64,000 nucleotides of DNA from Chrysemys picta bellii (Eukaryota; Chordata; Testudines; Emydidae). The notes under the pieces are model-generated. The model was not told the DNA's origin. It saw nothing but the letters and a program-made list of their open reading frames with translations, and ran no database searches. A program made the translations under genes and the position numbers. Location: the NCBI RefSeq assembly GCF_011386835.1, contig NC_088800.1, positions 52,977,439-53,041,438 of the forward strand. Direction: 5' to 3'. Below are positions 22,045-35,800 of this stretch, piece by piece (within the stretch, counting starts at the first letter, position 1; each line of letters opens with the position of its first letter).

Positions 22045-23684
22045 TATGCATGGGAGGGTTTTCTGGCTTACAGGCCTATGAAGTTATTAATACACCCTGG
22101 GATTTTTGTGTGCTGTTCAGGGTGGACCCCCTGCCAGTAGATCAACAGCGCAAGCCAACAGGCAGATCAAAGGGCATTGCCAGTCACTATGAGCCAGATC
22201 ACACACCAGTGAATTCAATGGGAGTTTTACCATGGACTTCAGTGGGAGCAGGAGCAGGGCCTATGTACCTTGCTTTGCTTGTAGACCAATTGTCCACATA
22301 CAGCCAGAATCTGGTGTCCTTGCTAGATAGCTGCAGGAAGTGCAGTAAAACTTTACCCTCAGAAATACAAGTTGCACTAAATCCCAGCAAATAACTGTCC
22401 TCCTTTTATGTGCCATGATGCTGTGAGTTAGCACACCGGAATTGTCCTTGCTGTGTCCACAACAGGAGATTTAACCAGGTGTGTTTGTGTGCATGTGTAT
22501 AAAGCTCAGGCTGACAAAGGAACACGAGGTCTCTTGGGCTGAGAAGAGAACATCTGGCAAGATTCTTCCCAAGAGGGGCTTGGGCTTGGCCAGCTGGCCC
22601 CCAGGAGACTGAGGGCCTTTGCAGAGGATGCAGGTGATAATGCAAAGAAACACATTGAAAGGACCAAGATAGTAAATGGCGAAGGAAGAGGAAACATGCT
22701 TTAGATCACAGGCTATTGGTAAAGTTGAATGAATGGCAGGGGACTGTGTATTGGGAGCTGGAACAGAGAGAGATGTTAGTGTGAGGGCTGGAACAGAGGC
22801 AAGCAGACATTAAGCTATAGGACTTTTAAACCTGCTTAATCAATAGCTTTACCCAGGCTAGCGGGGTTTTGTAGAGCACTCAGCCTGCTCCCCTTTTATT
22901 TGGCTTCCCTTTTATTTACTGTGGTTCTCTCTCCATTCTCTAGCTCCTGTGTCAAATAAACTGACTGTGATTTATCCTCATTGCAATCGGTGAATGTTAT
23001 TGAGAACAATCAATGGCAGGGCGTTCCTGAGAGAAGGGAAACAGAGTCCAGGTGAATGGGACTGGAAGTACCTGCCTGAGCTCTTGGTTAAAGACAGCTG
23101 AGGATAGCAACTGATCATACTCCTCTTGGTCTAATTCTCATTGCTTTCAATGGGAGCAGGACTGCATCGTAACCCTTACCCCAAGTGACTAAAATGACCC
23201 TATGGGAATCTTCAGACATTCAGAGTAATTATGAGAGGGCCTCAAATGATTAATTTTGCTGCAGTATAAGGCTGATTCCTCCCTATTCTTGCCACAGCCC
23301 ATCTCCCCTGCCTGCAGCTGACCTTCGACCCACACAGGAAAGCAGCAGGCCCTTCCACAAGGGACAAGCTGGTGATTAGCAAAAACGGAGTCTTCTCCCA
23401 GTTTCCTTTGGGGAGAAGAAGATGGGTCCCACGTACCTGTTCAAATGGCTCCCGGGGAACAGACAGAATGACAAGCACAGAGAAAGTTTTACTCTTTGCA
23501 TGTGCTCTGCCTCCAAAGTGTTCTCCAGATGGAGGAATGCTCTGTAATTTGCTTTGTGCAGCACAGACAAGTTCCCTTTCAAATCATACCCCTCGAAACC
23601 ATGGCTCCAGTGTTGACTGATTATTTCTCTGATCACCCCCTACTTCAACTTAGTAATGCAAATACCACACTCTGGGCTTGACAT
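22045..23684. other. Flank downstream of the NDK-like gene
   Basis: No recognised gene. AT-rich in parts; a CAAATAAACT polyadenylation-like motif on the plus strand near 22953 and a TTTTATTTGGCTTCCCTTTT segment near 22895 could belong to an old LTR, but no boundaries are visible. Confidence 0.4.
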
Positions 23685-23690
23685 TTTAAT
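23685..23690 (-). terminator. Candidate polyadenylation signal ATTAAA
   Basis: ATTAAA on the minus strand, 112 bases beyond the stop codon of the NDK-like gene. It is the nearest canonical-type signal I noticed downstream; RNA evidence would be needed to prefer it over others. Confidence 0.35.
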
Positions 23691-23801
23691 AACAAATGGT
23701 TACAAGGCTGTTCTACCAGTGGAGTCCCGAGGGCGTGCACCCGTGCTGATACCCGTGACCGGATTTGCAGTTGGGCTGGTCAGGAGAACAGAAAATCCTG
23801 G

Positions 23802-23879
23802 CTAGGAATCCTGGGTTTCGATGCGGTAGAAGCTGTCGGATGTCAAGGAGTCAAAAAGGCAACAGAGGAGCTCTTCAGC
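23802..23879 (-). CDS. Terminal exon of the NDK-like gene
   Basis: The acceptor TTCTTTTCTCCCCAG has a strong pyrimidine tract. It opens in phase 0 with [20 protein letters not shown] and ends ETQDS and TAG. Joined to the previous exon it completes module 3: MGSLKDA then AEELLCCLF corresponds to the HGSDS..A..EI.FFF end of NDK domains, which is why I prefer this exon over read-through of the previous one. About 6 kb of intron separates the two. Confidence 0.75.
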   Translation of the reverse strand, partial: AEELLCCLFDSLTSDSFYRIETQDS

Positions 23880-26800
23880 CTGGGGAGAAAAGAAAGCAGG
23901 GTGGGGTAGGCTAGCTTTTACTGTCTGTGTACCAGGTAATAAGTGTATCTGGGGCTGAATCCATCCTGATGCAGAGGCGTGGATTAGCCCAGCGGAAGGG
24001 AAACACCCTCCAGTTATTATTATGACATAGACACTTTCAGGGCTCATGTTTTCAATAAAAGAGAAACAAAAATGACATGCACAAGGTGCTGAGTGGGAAA
24101 TCATCTAAATACATCCCCACGGCTCCTCCTCCTCCCACCCCTTCCTTCCAACCCCAACCTGGCTCTCCTGGTCTGGCTGGCTGCCGTGTGGGTTTGTTCC
24201 TAATGCTTCCCAAAGGAATGGAGAGGGACAGGTTGGGGGCAAACAATGCAGTCAGGTCACTGACACCAGGCAAGACCTGGGGGACAAGGCCCTGCTCACC
24301 TGTATGGGGACTGGGACAGAGGGAGCCTCTCACAACCTCAGTCTCTTTGCTTGCTAGTATTTTTTCCCTTCTATTCCATGTCTGTTATAGAGTTTTTCTG
24401 ATGCAGCTGAAGGGAGGGAGAAGCTAGACAGCCATCTTGGCTGCCGGCTAGCAGCAGGAAAACTCCCAGGGGGTCGGGAGCCAGGCAGAGCTGGGGGATT
24501 AGAGCTGCCACTCAGAGGAGGGAGGTTTGCACATTCACTGTACAGTTACTGACATATGTATAGTGCCCAAGCAAAGCTTCGCACTCTGACTGGCTAACAG
24601 CGGCTAGATCAGGGGGCAATGGGGCTCTTACCTGGCATACAGCTAGTAGGAAATAACTGTCCGTGGTTATGCAAATCAGATGGCCAAAACCAATCAGAGT
24701 GCACAGAAGTGCATAACCAAGGTAGAGGTCATCCCAGCCCGACAATTCAATTTCAGTGTGATATAGACATACACGTAACTATGTGCTTTGTTAAACAGAA
24801 AAGGCAGCAGAATCCTATAGGGACATAGCAGGAAGCTGGGCATGCTCTCCCTACATATTCGAGTGAGTCTCATAAAACAAAGCAGCCACCACTCTCTTTT
24901 TGGAGCAGTGCAGTACAGCTGCCTGGCCTTGGTATACGATATTAAAGGGTAACCTAATGATTCATAGTGCCTTACATAGAAGGCCCATCCACGACACTAG
25001 AGAGAATTCTTTCCCGGGTGTCTGGCTGGTGGCTCTTGCCTGCATGCTCAGGGTCTAACTGATCGCCCTAGGTGGGGTTCGGAAGGACATCGCCAGATCA
25101 GACTGGCAGAGATCCTGGGTTTTTTTCACCTTCCTCTGCAGTGTGGGACATTAGTCACTTACTGGTTTGAACTAGAGTAAATGGTGGATTTTCTGTAACT
25201 CGAAGTCTTGAGGACTTCAGTAACTCAGCCAGAGGTTATGGGCGTATTACAGGAGTGGTGGGCAAGGTTCTGTGGCCTGCACTATGCGGGAGGACAGACT
25301 GGATGATCATGATGGTCCCTTCTGTCAGTGCCAGGTTTACAATGGCGCCAGTGGCGCCATGGACCAGGATCCATGCTCAGAAGGGGCCCGGCCTGCTCCG
25401 CTTGTACTGCACCCTGAGATCCTGGCAGCCTGCTGCCCCCTCCCCCCCAACCACCCATCACTTGCTCCTCTCTGCCCCCTGGCCGACCTCAGTGCACCTC
25501 CAGCTCCAGACAGTCTCTGCTTTCCACCACGTGTGGGGGCCTGCCTGTCTCCCTGCAGCTGAGCCACATGGGACTGGTGCAGAAGCCTGGCCAATCTCGG
25601 CCAATTGGGGCAGGGGGGCAGTGTGGGGGGTTAATCCAGGCAAGTGGGTCCCAAGGGAGCCCAGATTGTGCCACTCCCGAGGGGCCGGAGTGATTCCCCG
25701 CCCTGGGACCAGCCCTGGATGCGCTGCCAGCTCAGCCTGGCAGACACAGTCACCTCCCAGCAGGGCCGGTGAGCAGGGCCACCCAGAGGATTCAGGGGGC
25801 CTGGAGCAAAGCAATTTCGGGGGCCCCTTCCATAAAAAAAGTTGCAATACTATAGAATAGTATATGCCCCCCCTCTGGGCGGCCCTGCCGGTGAATGCGG
25901 CCGGAAGGCAGGATGTGGGGGAGTGGGTCTCTGAGAGGTCTGGGGGGGGGTGCTGGGCTGTGAGGGGGCGGGGAAGATCTGTGTGTTGGGGCACTAGGGA
26001 GTGGGGGTTCTGTGTGGGGTGCTGGGCAGTTGTGGTGGGACTGTGGGCAGGGGGGCACTGGGCAGGGGTGGTGTTGTGCAGGGCACCGTGCATTTGTGGA
26101 GGGGTGTTGGGGGGGCGCTGGGCATATTGGGTCTGGGGGAGGCTCTGGCTATAGGGATTCGGGGGTGTGTGTGTTGCAGAGGTGCTGACTTTCTGATTTC
26201 CCCGGCGGTGCTTGACCCTGCTCTGCCCCAAGCCCTGCCCCCACTCCACCCTTTCCCCCAAGGTCCCATCCTGCCCCACCTCTTCCCGCCCCCCCTCCAC
26301 CCATGCGTCACCTCTTCCTGCTCCATTCCAACCTTCCCCTGAGCGCCCCCCACACCTTCGCTCCACTTCTTCCTGCCCCTGCTCCTCTCCCTCCCCCCAG
26401 CGCCTCCTGCCCACCGCTGAACAGCTCATCAGCGGCAGGCGGGAGGCGCTGGGGGGAGAGGGAGGAGCTGATTGGCGGGGCTGACTGTGGGTGCTCAGCA
26501 CACACTATTTTTTTTCTGGGGGTGCTCTGTGGGGTGTCAGCGCCTATGGGGTGTTGGGCATGGGGGCTGCGTGGTATGGGCCCGCCCCCAAGGGGAAGGG
26601 GCATTGCTGGCAGCATGTAAATAGAGCCCTTGCACTGTGCTGGGCAGAGCTGGGCTGCCCCTGCCATGTCATGCCCCATTGCCCCTGGGTGGCCCCTCGC
26701 TCTAGGGACTGACCTCCCCACGCCATGCTCCATTGCCTCCATAGGGGCCCACACATATGTTTGACGCCGGGCCCACAAAAGGTTAATCCAGCCCTGCCTC

Positions 26801-29800
26801 CTGGCCTTTAAGTCTATGAGACATGAGCTAAACTGGCAATCCCTTTTCAGTACTGTCCATGGCTTAGTTCCACGATCGAAGGCTGCAGCTCTGCTCACGT
26901 GATCTGCTGCTGCAAATCTTAGCTCCTCTTATTTAGCCCTTTGCCTGACATCATATTGTTTCTCATTAGCTCTGGCCTGGGAGGCCTGGCTGGCACTTCG
27001 TAAATTCATTAGCAAGGGACCAGAGGGTCAAACATGGTTCCCATGGACATCCTTTGAGGCACTTTAAACTAATTTTTCTAGGAGTTTGCTCCTTGGGTTT
27101 TGCTCGGTCATTTCTAAAGCTACCTGAGTAAAAGACCCCTTGACAATGGGAGACAATATTTCCCACTGTGCACCCCTATCCATCATGAAGGGGGCACTGT
27201 TTTCTGCATTGATTGCAAAATGCCGCATTTCCTCTTCTCAGGGCAAAGCTGAAGGCCTCATCGGTAAATTCCAGCAGGTCTGCTCCTGCTCCCACTGGAA
27301 TCAATGGGAGTCTTATGCTTGCCTTCAGTGGAAATGAGATTGGGCCCAATATGCTGAATGGTGGAGAGGCTGGGTTGGACACATGTATAGCAATGGAACT
27401 TGTCCCGGCACAGAAAGCATCCCAAGCTTCTTCATCATGGGCTCATTGCCCATTTATTGGCACAAGGCAGAAGAGATTTTATGTCAGACAACGACAACCA
27501 ACATCGTTTCCCAAGCAAATCAGAGGGCATCCCAAAAACCAGTAGGCAGCCTAGAACTGTTGTCCTGGCACATTACATGGCAACAGTCGAGCACTATTGG
27601 CAGCAGCGGGTATTATGGTGTCATACACTCGTAGCTGGCTTCTAACGATGGTCTACCTAAGAGCTGGGGTTTGCAGACCTTCCCAGGCTTTGTATCGCAC
27701 TCTCAGTGCAGCATCAGGGGACCTGCACTGCCTGTCAGGGGCAACACGGAACACCTGGTGCTGGACACTACAGCTTTACAGCGCTGATTGTGGGAGCTCC
27801 CGCCTTGGCAAGAACACAGACCCAGGAGCGCCATCCCAGCTGTATCTTCTGAGGCTTAACCCTTAGGATGCTGGTGCTGAATGTTGATTTTGGGGAAAAT
27901 CTGCCATCTGTTGTCAGCTCCAATGAGAGCTATGCCATGTGCCAACCCATCTGACACTCTCCCTTGCTTTCCCAGATGGGCTGATTTGCTGGCTACCACT
28001 TCTCATGAGATCCAAAATCTTTATACCCCTAACCCTCCTTGTTCAGCCAGCACCCTGCCTCCAAAGCTCTTGTCTGGTTTGGAGCTGCTTGACACAATCT
28101 CTCCCTGTTTGCAATGCGCTGTTGAGAAAACAGCCAGCCAGCCCATCGTTTAAAGGGTTAATGAGCTCACTTCCCTTCCCCCCCCTGAATCAGAGCAAGG
28201 GCTTCTAGAATTTTAATGCTGAGTGGACAATTTTCTATCAAAATTATTTTTCGATGGAAAATTAGGCTTTCAACCAAATGAAACTTTTCACGAAAAGTAT
28301 TCAATTTATGTGAAAAAATGTGCTATTTTGCCCAAAGGACAAAATATTTCTATTCCAAATGGCAGCGCGGTACCGCATGGGAATTGTAGTTTGGGAGCCT
28401 TATGCTCCCATTCTCTTCCATGGGCTGAGATCTCTGGCCAGACTACATCTCCCTTGATGCACCACTGCCAGGGACTCCTATGATGCACCTCTCCTTCCCT
28501 CATCAAGAGAAAGTTTAATTTTTGTTCAAATTTTCCACCAAAAATAAAAGCTGTTTTCTGACCAGCTCTACTTAATCTACAGCCAGCAGAACAAAATGGA
28601 AAGAAAAATGGCTATTTATGTGGACCAGGGCCTCCTCCACTTGCCTGTTTCTCCGTTTGGGGATACAGAAGATGCTGCTTGCAGTCCAGCACAGCCTTCT
28701 TCTGCCAGTGGCCACTGGAGAGAGAGAAAAAACAGCAAGGGAGAAGCAAGTGTTACTCTGCTGTCTAAGCTCTCAGCGCCTGCAAATGACCTAGCTGAGG
28801 GGAGGGGTATGTTCTTTGCCAGCAGCTCAGGCCATGTGCATCTGTTGCTGAACTTTTTTTACACAGATAAATCCGGGGTTTTACAAAGCTTTGTATAAAT
28901 GGATTGGGGCTCTTAAAATATAATCCCTCAGACAAACAGTAATGACCAGTGATGTAACAGAGTCTCTGGGGCAGTGGGGGGAAAAGAGAAGCCCTCCGGC
29001 CCTGGATATTTATCTCTGGTGGAAAGCAAAGATCTCACCCGGGGAAATTCTAAACGACTTAGTTTTAGTTTTTTCCCCAAATACCCAGGCCCTCTGGAGC
29101 CACTCTCAGAACCAAGAGGCCTCCACTAGTCCTCGCTCCTCCCACTCTCACACCCATCAAAGCCCGAATCAGCCAGAGGACAAGGACTAGAGGTGCTGGG
29201 TAAGAGTTTCAAAAGCACCTTGATTTAGGAGACTATGTCCCAGTGAAAATCAGTGAGGCTCCCTAAGTCACATGGGTGATTCCCAGTTCCCACAACTAGG
29301 TACTGAGCTTGGGTGACAACCTCTGACCTCCTTCATAGTTGGCCAATGTCTCCAAATGGCCTACCAATGTATTCTGAAAGATCTGATAGTTTTCCAGCAT
29401 TCTTGTGTGTCCGTTCAATAAGAGCAGTATCCTGATGGTGTTATCCAAGGGGATGCCGCACAGCAGTGAGTTGGCCTGTTGTGCTGCATGATAACCCTCA
29501 TGCATGGGCTCTGCCAAGTTCTTGGCACAGCAGAGCCATCAGAAGAAGCAAGGTGCATATAACTGCACATCGCATTGCAAAATATCAGCCTGTAGTGTTG
29601 AGAAACTCTGCATCCTGGGTTCAATGGGTTAATTGGTCTGATGATAATTCTGTTCCACTAATTAGTCCCCATGGGGGGTTCTGTTTGTTTTAGCACATTT
29701 ATTCCTCTACCAGGCATTTGTGGTGATTTATTGAACAGGTTGAGTTTTTATTTCACTCTCTAATGTTTGTTTGAAATCAGTTTTCCGTGGTAAATGCAGA

Positions 29801-32800
29801 ATCTACACAGATTTTCTCCTAGGAAGTTTATTGATTCAGCAGGTTTATTCTCTAAGTGAGACTTTATTTTGGAGAACTCCCTGTGTCTTTGCAAAATAAA
29901 ATCTCAAAGCCATCCTTACCGCATCCTTGAGAGACCCCATCACCTGGTTGGGGTGTTTAGGATGTGTGACTTCAGAAATTAAAAGCTCTCTAACATGCTG
30001 ACGCATACGACCCCCCAATATAAATAATGACAAATGCGTGGCCTTTGCGAGGTACCTCCCTTAGGAGAGGCTAAACTGGAAATGAATTACAGAGAAGACA
30101 ACCCAGCCCCATGTTCCGCTCAGGAGCTCTCTGGCATGTGGCTGATGTGGTGTTGTCCTTGCTTACCTGTCCAGCAGGGAGTCAAAGCAAATAACGGCAT
30201 TGTCTCGCTGTGCTGCTACCACCAGACATGCCCCATCCAACAGGGAATGCTGCAAGGGAGGGAAGAACACCAGGCTGGTACTGAGACCCACTTAAGTAAC
30301 TCTGTGATCGGCTGCTGACAGCACAAGGAACAGCTTGCGCGCTGCGTGGGGGGATGAAAGAGATGGGGCAGCACGCTCTTTGAAATGCCTGCTGCACCAG
30401 AGTTCAGTTGTTATTCATTACCTCTTTCCTAGTCATTTCCCTCTGGGCGAGAGGAAAACTGAGGTCTTGAAAAGAAAGTGTGGCCTCAGGTGTGTTACTC
30501 AGACTGCACTGGCAGGGGGAGAGTGACTGCTGTAATGACTCCCTTTGGCTCAGCACGATCAGACCTGTATGGAAATATACCAGCCCTGTCTAACTCTGTT
30601 TGAAAACATTCCTCTCTGATTGGGGAAAACAATTTCTGGGCTACACTTACTGGTGCTGCTTGGCTTCCATTATACTACCCACCCTTTTGTCCTTCCTATA
30701 ATAGCTGGGGATCTTCCCTGGTGCATGAGGGACTGGTATCCTTGAGATAACCAAAGGGGAATTGCTCTTCTACACAGACGTACTTTAAAGGGATAGTGTC
30801 AGTTTAAAAATCACGCTTTGAAAATATCTTACCTGCTCTTGCTACAGTAATAACTAAGATCCCTCAAGCTTAAAGGTCAGAGGCAAAAATATTTGTCGGT
30901 ATTTTCTCAGCTGGGTGACTGTGTGCATTTGACAGTCCTTTGTTTATAGCCACTTCTAGGAAAATCATTTCCCCCCACTGTTTGCTTTGTACATCTGACA
31001 GCACTTTCTTGTATAGTCGCTTCTCTGCTTCACCCTAGCTGGCTCCCTCTGTCTTTCACACAGCAGCCAGGGAGGGGGTCAGATCAGGCATAAACAGGCA
31101 TAGCTCCATGGACTTCAACAGCAAGCCTCACATGCGTAAGTTAAGCACGTGCTTAAGTGCTTTGTTAGAGGAGGGCTCGAGTTCTCAACCCTTTGCAGTA
31201 TCGAGCTCCAAATAGCTGTGTGTGAACACACTGGACTATCCTGGAGATTACTATTGGGTACCTCAGCACCAGAAAGCTAGTGACAATCTGGAGGGAGTTC
31301 AGAGATGAGCAACTAAAATGATTTGGGGTCTGGTTTCTGAGTAAAACCTATGAAACAGTTAAATATGCTTAGATTGGCTAAGTGAAAACTAGGCGGTGGG
31401 GGATAAAATCCCCTCCCAATAAGTCAAGAGTGTAATCACTAAGAAGAGAGAGGGATTAATTAGCATAGCAAAAGGGGGATAGGGATTAATGGGGTGAAAT
31501 TAACAACAGGGAAATAGAGGCTGTATATATCAGGGAAAACGTCCACCCTGAACCTGTGGCATAGACTCCCAAGAGAAATTGGGGATGCCCCTGTATTTAT
31601 AACTAGCTTGAAATCAAGACTAGCAAGTGTAATAAGGAACTATTATGCACTGACAGGGGGATGTACTCGAAGGCCTAACAGGGATTTGCCATCTCAGGAG
31701 TCACAACTAAGTGAAATTAAGAACTGTATAGACTAGCAAATGGCTCTTCTTGTTTGGGGGGCAGAGGGAAGAGTAGCTCCATTGTTCCATACCATTGTCG
31801 AAACGTTGCACCTCTCAGTGCTCAGTGTCTCAGAGATGAGGTGAGCCTGTGATTTGTCCAGCACTGTGAGCCGTACCCCTGTCACTGTGAAATCTCTGCC
31901 AATCAGCTGGTCAAGCAGTCCAAGGTAAGGCGGGCGATCTGAACCCCGAAGGATTATCCCAGGAAGTATCAGGCAAGTGGTTTGGCAGAGTGTATCAAGC
32001 AATGACAGGTCTGATGGGAAAAGATCAAAACATAACAGATGGTTGTTTAATATTTTTTGTTAAAAAAAAACCCTCTAAACACCCTCCCCTCCCCCAAACA
32101 AAATAGATAACACAAGGATCAGAGATTCATGCGATGTTATGTTGTTTAGTTGCTTGCAGATGTGATTGCTCATCCCAAGCTGCTGAACTGGTGTGTGTGT
32201 GTGTGTGTGTGTGGTGTGTAGATAGACAGTAGTAATGACCCCATTTTCAGAGACATCAGACCAGGACAGTGCTTGATTTAGTACATGAGATACTATTCCA
32301 TTTAATTTCTTCCAGGCAAAGAAATCTGTTAATCCATCTGGTTTTATAATCCAAACATGTAATTCTGATCAGCAGCTGTAAAGTTTGGTGTGTTTCATAT
32401 TTTCCCTATGATAAATCTGTTTGTTTGTATAGGGAAAAGCTTTGTGGATTTGCTGAATAGGAGCCAAAGGGACCGGTTTCGGTGTGTGCAATAGAGCCCT
32501 CTAGTGTCCAAGATGATCTATAAAGTACTCCTGTTCTTTTTGTGGATACAGACTAACACGGCTGCTACTCTGAAACCTATAAGTGGATGTGGCATCTGAC
32601 TTACTAGAAACACTTACTGTAAGTGCCTGATGGTTTAGTGGCCACATGTCCTTGCCTTTTCAGGACAGTCCCACTCTGGAGACTGTCTCAGAAGCTGACG
32701 TATGGGTGTACTGTGTCAGTCCAGTATATTTCATTACTCTTCACTCTACTTAGACACCCTCAAAGTAAAGGTGTGACATTTACGAAACAGTACCCAGGAG

Positions 32801-35800
32801 CTAGCAGAACAGATTCCAGGATTTGATGTCAAGACTAGGAAACAAAGTGCTGCATGCAGCTTGCAAAGTATTCCCCCGTCTCCTCGGGAGGTGTTTTACT
32901 TGCAATAACTCTTTTAAATCAAGAAACAGATCAACACTTTGGGACCTGTGCTATAAACCTGGTCCTTTCCTACTGTGCAACTACTTGGAAAAAGGTTCTG
33001 CATGGGAAAGGGTTAGAAACTACTGTCAGGAAAGGCCTGGACTGGAGAGATAGTGATGGCCTCCTCTCACGCAGCCTTGTCTGATATGCCTTCGCATTTC
33101 CCATCTGCCTGAGGTGAAATGTTAGATGGAAAATAGTCACTGATTGAACTATCCCCAGGTGGGAAGGTCAGCAAGCAGCCAGCAGATAGCGGTGCATAGG
33201 GCCATCAGTTCACCTAGCGTGCTCCCCCTTATGCACAGAGTTACCAATACCTTATTCCTGCAGTTCCTTGAGAACAATCTGGCACAAGTAGAAGTGACCT
33301 GTGGGAGTGAGTAAGGTTAAGGGCTAGGTCTAATCCTCCACACTGAGGGATAGTTAAAACCCATGCCTCTGTGCATCCTGTCCCTTACTTATTAATGTGC
33401 AAGGCAGTAAAATGGGCATGGCTGAGAAGATGTGGCCTTAAGTGTGCTCATCATGCTAATGAGGCACATAGGCCCTGATCCAAAGCCCATTGAAGTCTAT
33501 GGAAAAGGCCTGGCATTCAAGGGGTTAACAGGCCTGAACTACTTTTGAGTAGTTCTTTCCAGCTCCGAACTGTCTCTGCTTTCTGAAAGGACATCAATAC
33601 CGACTTTGGCTGCTACCAGATGGTTTGTTTTGCTGGCCAACTAATCAATAGCAGTTTGAGGCCTATAATGAGCAAGCTGTACATTTCCTTACCTAGACTA
33701 TGCTGCTGCTCGGAGCCACGGAAATTGAGTTGCCTTCTTGTTTCATGTTTTACAATCCTGCGCCGCTTGCTGATTTCCGGTCTGACTATCGGGTCACATT
33801 TCATGTTACAAATCTGCAGGAGGGAAGGGGGAAAGGCATGTCATGTGACTGGTTTCCCACAGTATTCTTGCCAGCAAGTTAAAAAAGTATGGATTAGATG
33901 AATGGACTATAAGGTGGATAGAAAGCTGGCTAGATCGTTGGGCTCAACGGGTAGTGATCAATGGCTCGATGTCTAGCTGGCAGCCGGTATCAAGCGGAGT
34001 GCCCCAGGGGTCTGTCCTGGGGCCGGTTTTGTTCAACATCTTCATTAATGATCTGGATGATGGGATGGACTGCAACCTCAGCAAGTTTGTGGATGACACT
34101 AAGCTGGGGGGAGAGGTAGATACGCTGGAGGGTAGGGATAGGGTCCAGAGTGACCTAAATAAATTGGAGGATTGGGCCAAAAGAAATCTGATGAGTTTCA
34201 ACAAGGACAAGTGCAAAGTCCTGCACTTAGGATGGAAGAATCCCATGCACTGCTAGAGGCTGGGGACTGACTGGCTAAGCGGCAGTCCTGCAGAAAAGGC
34301 CCTGGGGATTACCGTGGACGAGAAGCTGGATATGAGTCAACAGTGTGTCCTTGCTGCCAAGAAGGCTAACGGCATATTGGGCTGCATTAGTAGGAGCATT
34401 GCCAGCAGATCGAGGGAAGTGATTATTCCCCTCTATTCAGCACTTGTGAGCCCATATCTGGAGTATTGTGTCCAGTTATGGGCCCCCCACTACAGAAAGG
34501 ATGTGGACAAATTGGAGAGAGTCCAGCGGAGAGCAACAAAAATGATTAGGGGGCTGGGGCACATGACTTATGAGGTGAGGCTGAGGGAACTGGTCTTATT
34601 TAGTCTGCAGAAGAGAAGAGTGAGGGGGGATTTGATAGCAGCCTTCAACTACCTGAAGGGTGGTTCCAAAGAGGATGGAGCTAAGCTGTTCTAGGTGGTG
34701 GCAGATGACAGAATAAGGAACAATGGTCTCAAGTTGCAGTGGGGGAGGTCTAGGTTGGATATTAGGAAACACTATTTCACTAGGAGGGTGGTGAAGCACG
34801 GGAATGGGTTACCTCGGAAGATGGTGGAATCTCCATCCTTAGAGGCTTTTAAGGCCCGGCTTGACAAAGCCCTGGTTGGGATGATTAGTTGGGGTTGGTC
34901 CTGCTTTGAGCAAGGGGTTGGACTAGATGACCTCCTGAGGTCTCTTCCAACCCTAATCTTCTGCGATTCTGTAATCAGGATGGGTGAAGCTTTGTGAACA
35001 GTGATTCAGTCAAGCTGTGAAGTGTTTTGTCAGGATGTTGCATACACCTGTAATTGCCAGCCTAGGAAAGGCCCTGTCATGTAGTCAGGAGCTGAAGGAG
35101 CGCTCTGCATGCATTACCCCTTCTTTGTGGTTAATTCAGGATGGCGCCCTGTTATTTTTTTTAAGATCCTACATCTAAAGTCCCTGCCCAGGCCAGACGC
35201 TCTAATCTCTAAGAATCAACCCACATATTCATGTCAAAGGCTCCTCTTCCTCTGGCATAATTGTAGCATTTCTAGCTCCCCAACTCTTTGGATGAGAGGA
35301 TCATACTGGAAAATAAAATCAGAATAGCTACCAGGAAAGTAAAGGCTTCTCATTTCATTTTAGCTACAGGCAGCCTAAGTAGTTTTTCACTGGTGGATTA
35401 AGTTTCTGACAGCTTAAACCATCTAACCCTTGCAGTGCTGGTACATATGACAGGTACAAGGCCCCACTGTTTATGATGGTGCCATTATAGGAATAGCTTG
35501 CCTGGAGATATGTTGTATGTCCTAGGGATTGGTGCCATCCTTTTGCAGCTACAAGCAAAGAAAGGGTCCATCTAACACAGTCATTAAGCACTGGATTCTC
35601 CCTTCCTCCAACTTGCCTTTTCCTGCCTCTCAACCTTATGACACTGGCTAATTCCCAGGTGTGCATCACCTACAGGACTGATCTGGGGTTTGTGTGGGGC
35701 CCCCAGGATGGGGATGAGGGAGGGTTTGTGGTCATTGAGAGGCAGGTCATGTTAGGACTTTCATGAGGAGCTAATCTGGACTTTCCTAACCAATCCACTC

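Larger units (their letters stand above)
25326..26796. mobile_element. Non-autonomous hAT element, host of two further insertions
   Basis: The left end CAGTGCCAGGTTTAC and the inverted right end CAGGGCTGGATTAAC agree at 11 of 15 positions. The flanks CCTTCTGT (25318-25325) and CCTCCTGG (26797-26804) are an 8-base duplication with two differences. It interrupts a CR1 tail and itself contains 25774-25887 and 26177-26548. No transposase frame remains. Confidence 0.75.
25160..26820 (+). mobile_element. CR1 3' tail split by a nested hAT element
   Basis: 25160-25325 reads as a CR1 3' UTR: GAACTAGAGTAAATGGTGGA, GAGGACTTCAGTAACTCAGC, GGATGATCATGATGGTCCCT. The last bases resume after the insertion as TGGCCTTTAAGTCTATGAG (26802-26820), so the two pieces were one element before the hAT arrived. 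Confidence 0.85.

Noticed and set aside
25458..26501. A 347-codon minus-strand open frame
   Set aside because: It crosses three nested transposable elements and their target duplications, so it cannot be a gene. The amino acid content is repeat-like.
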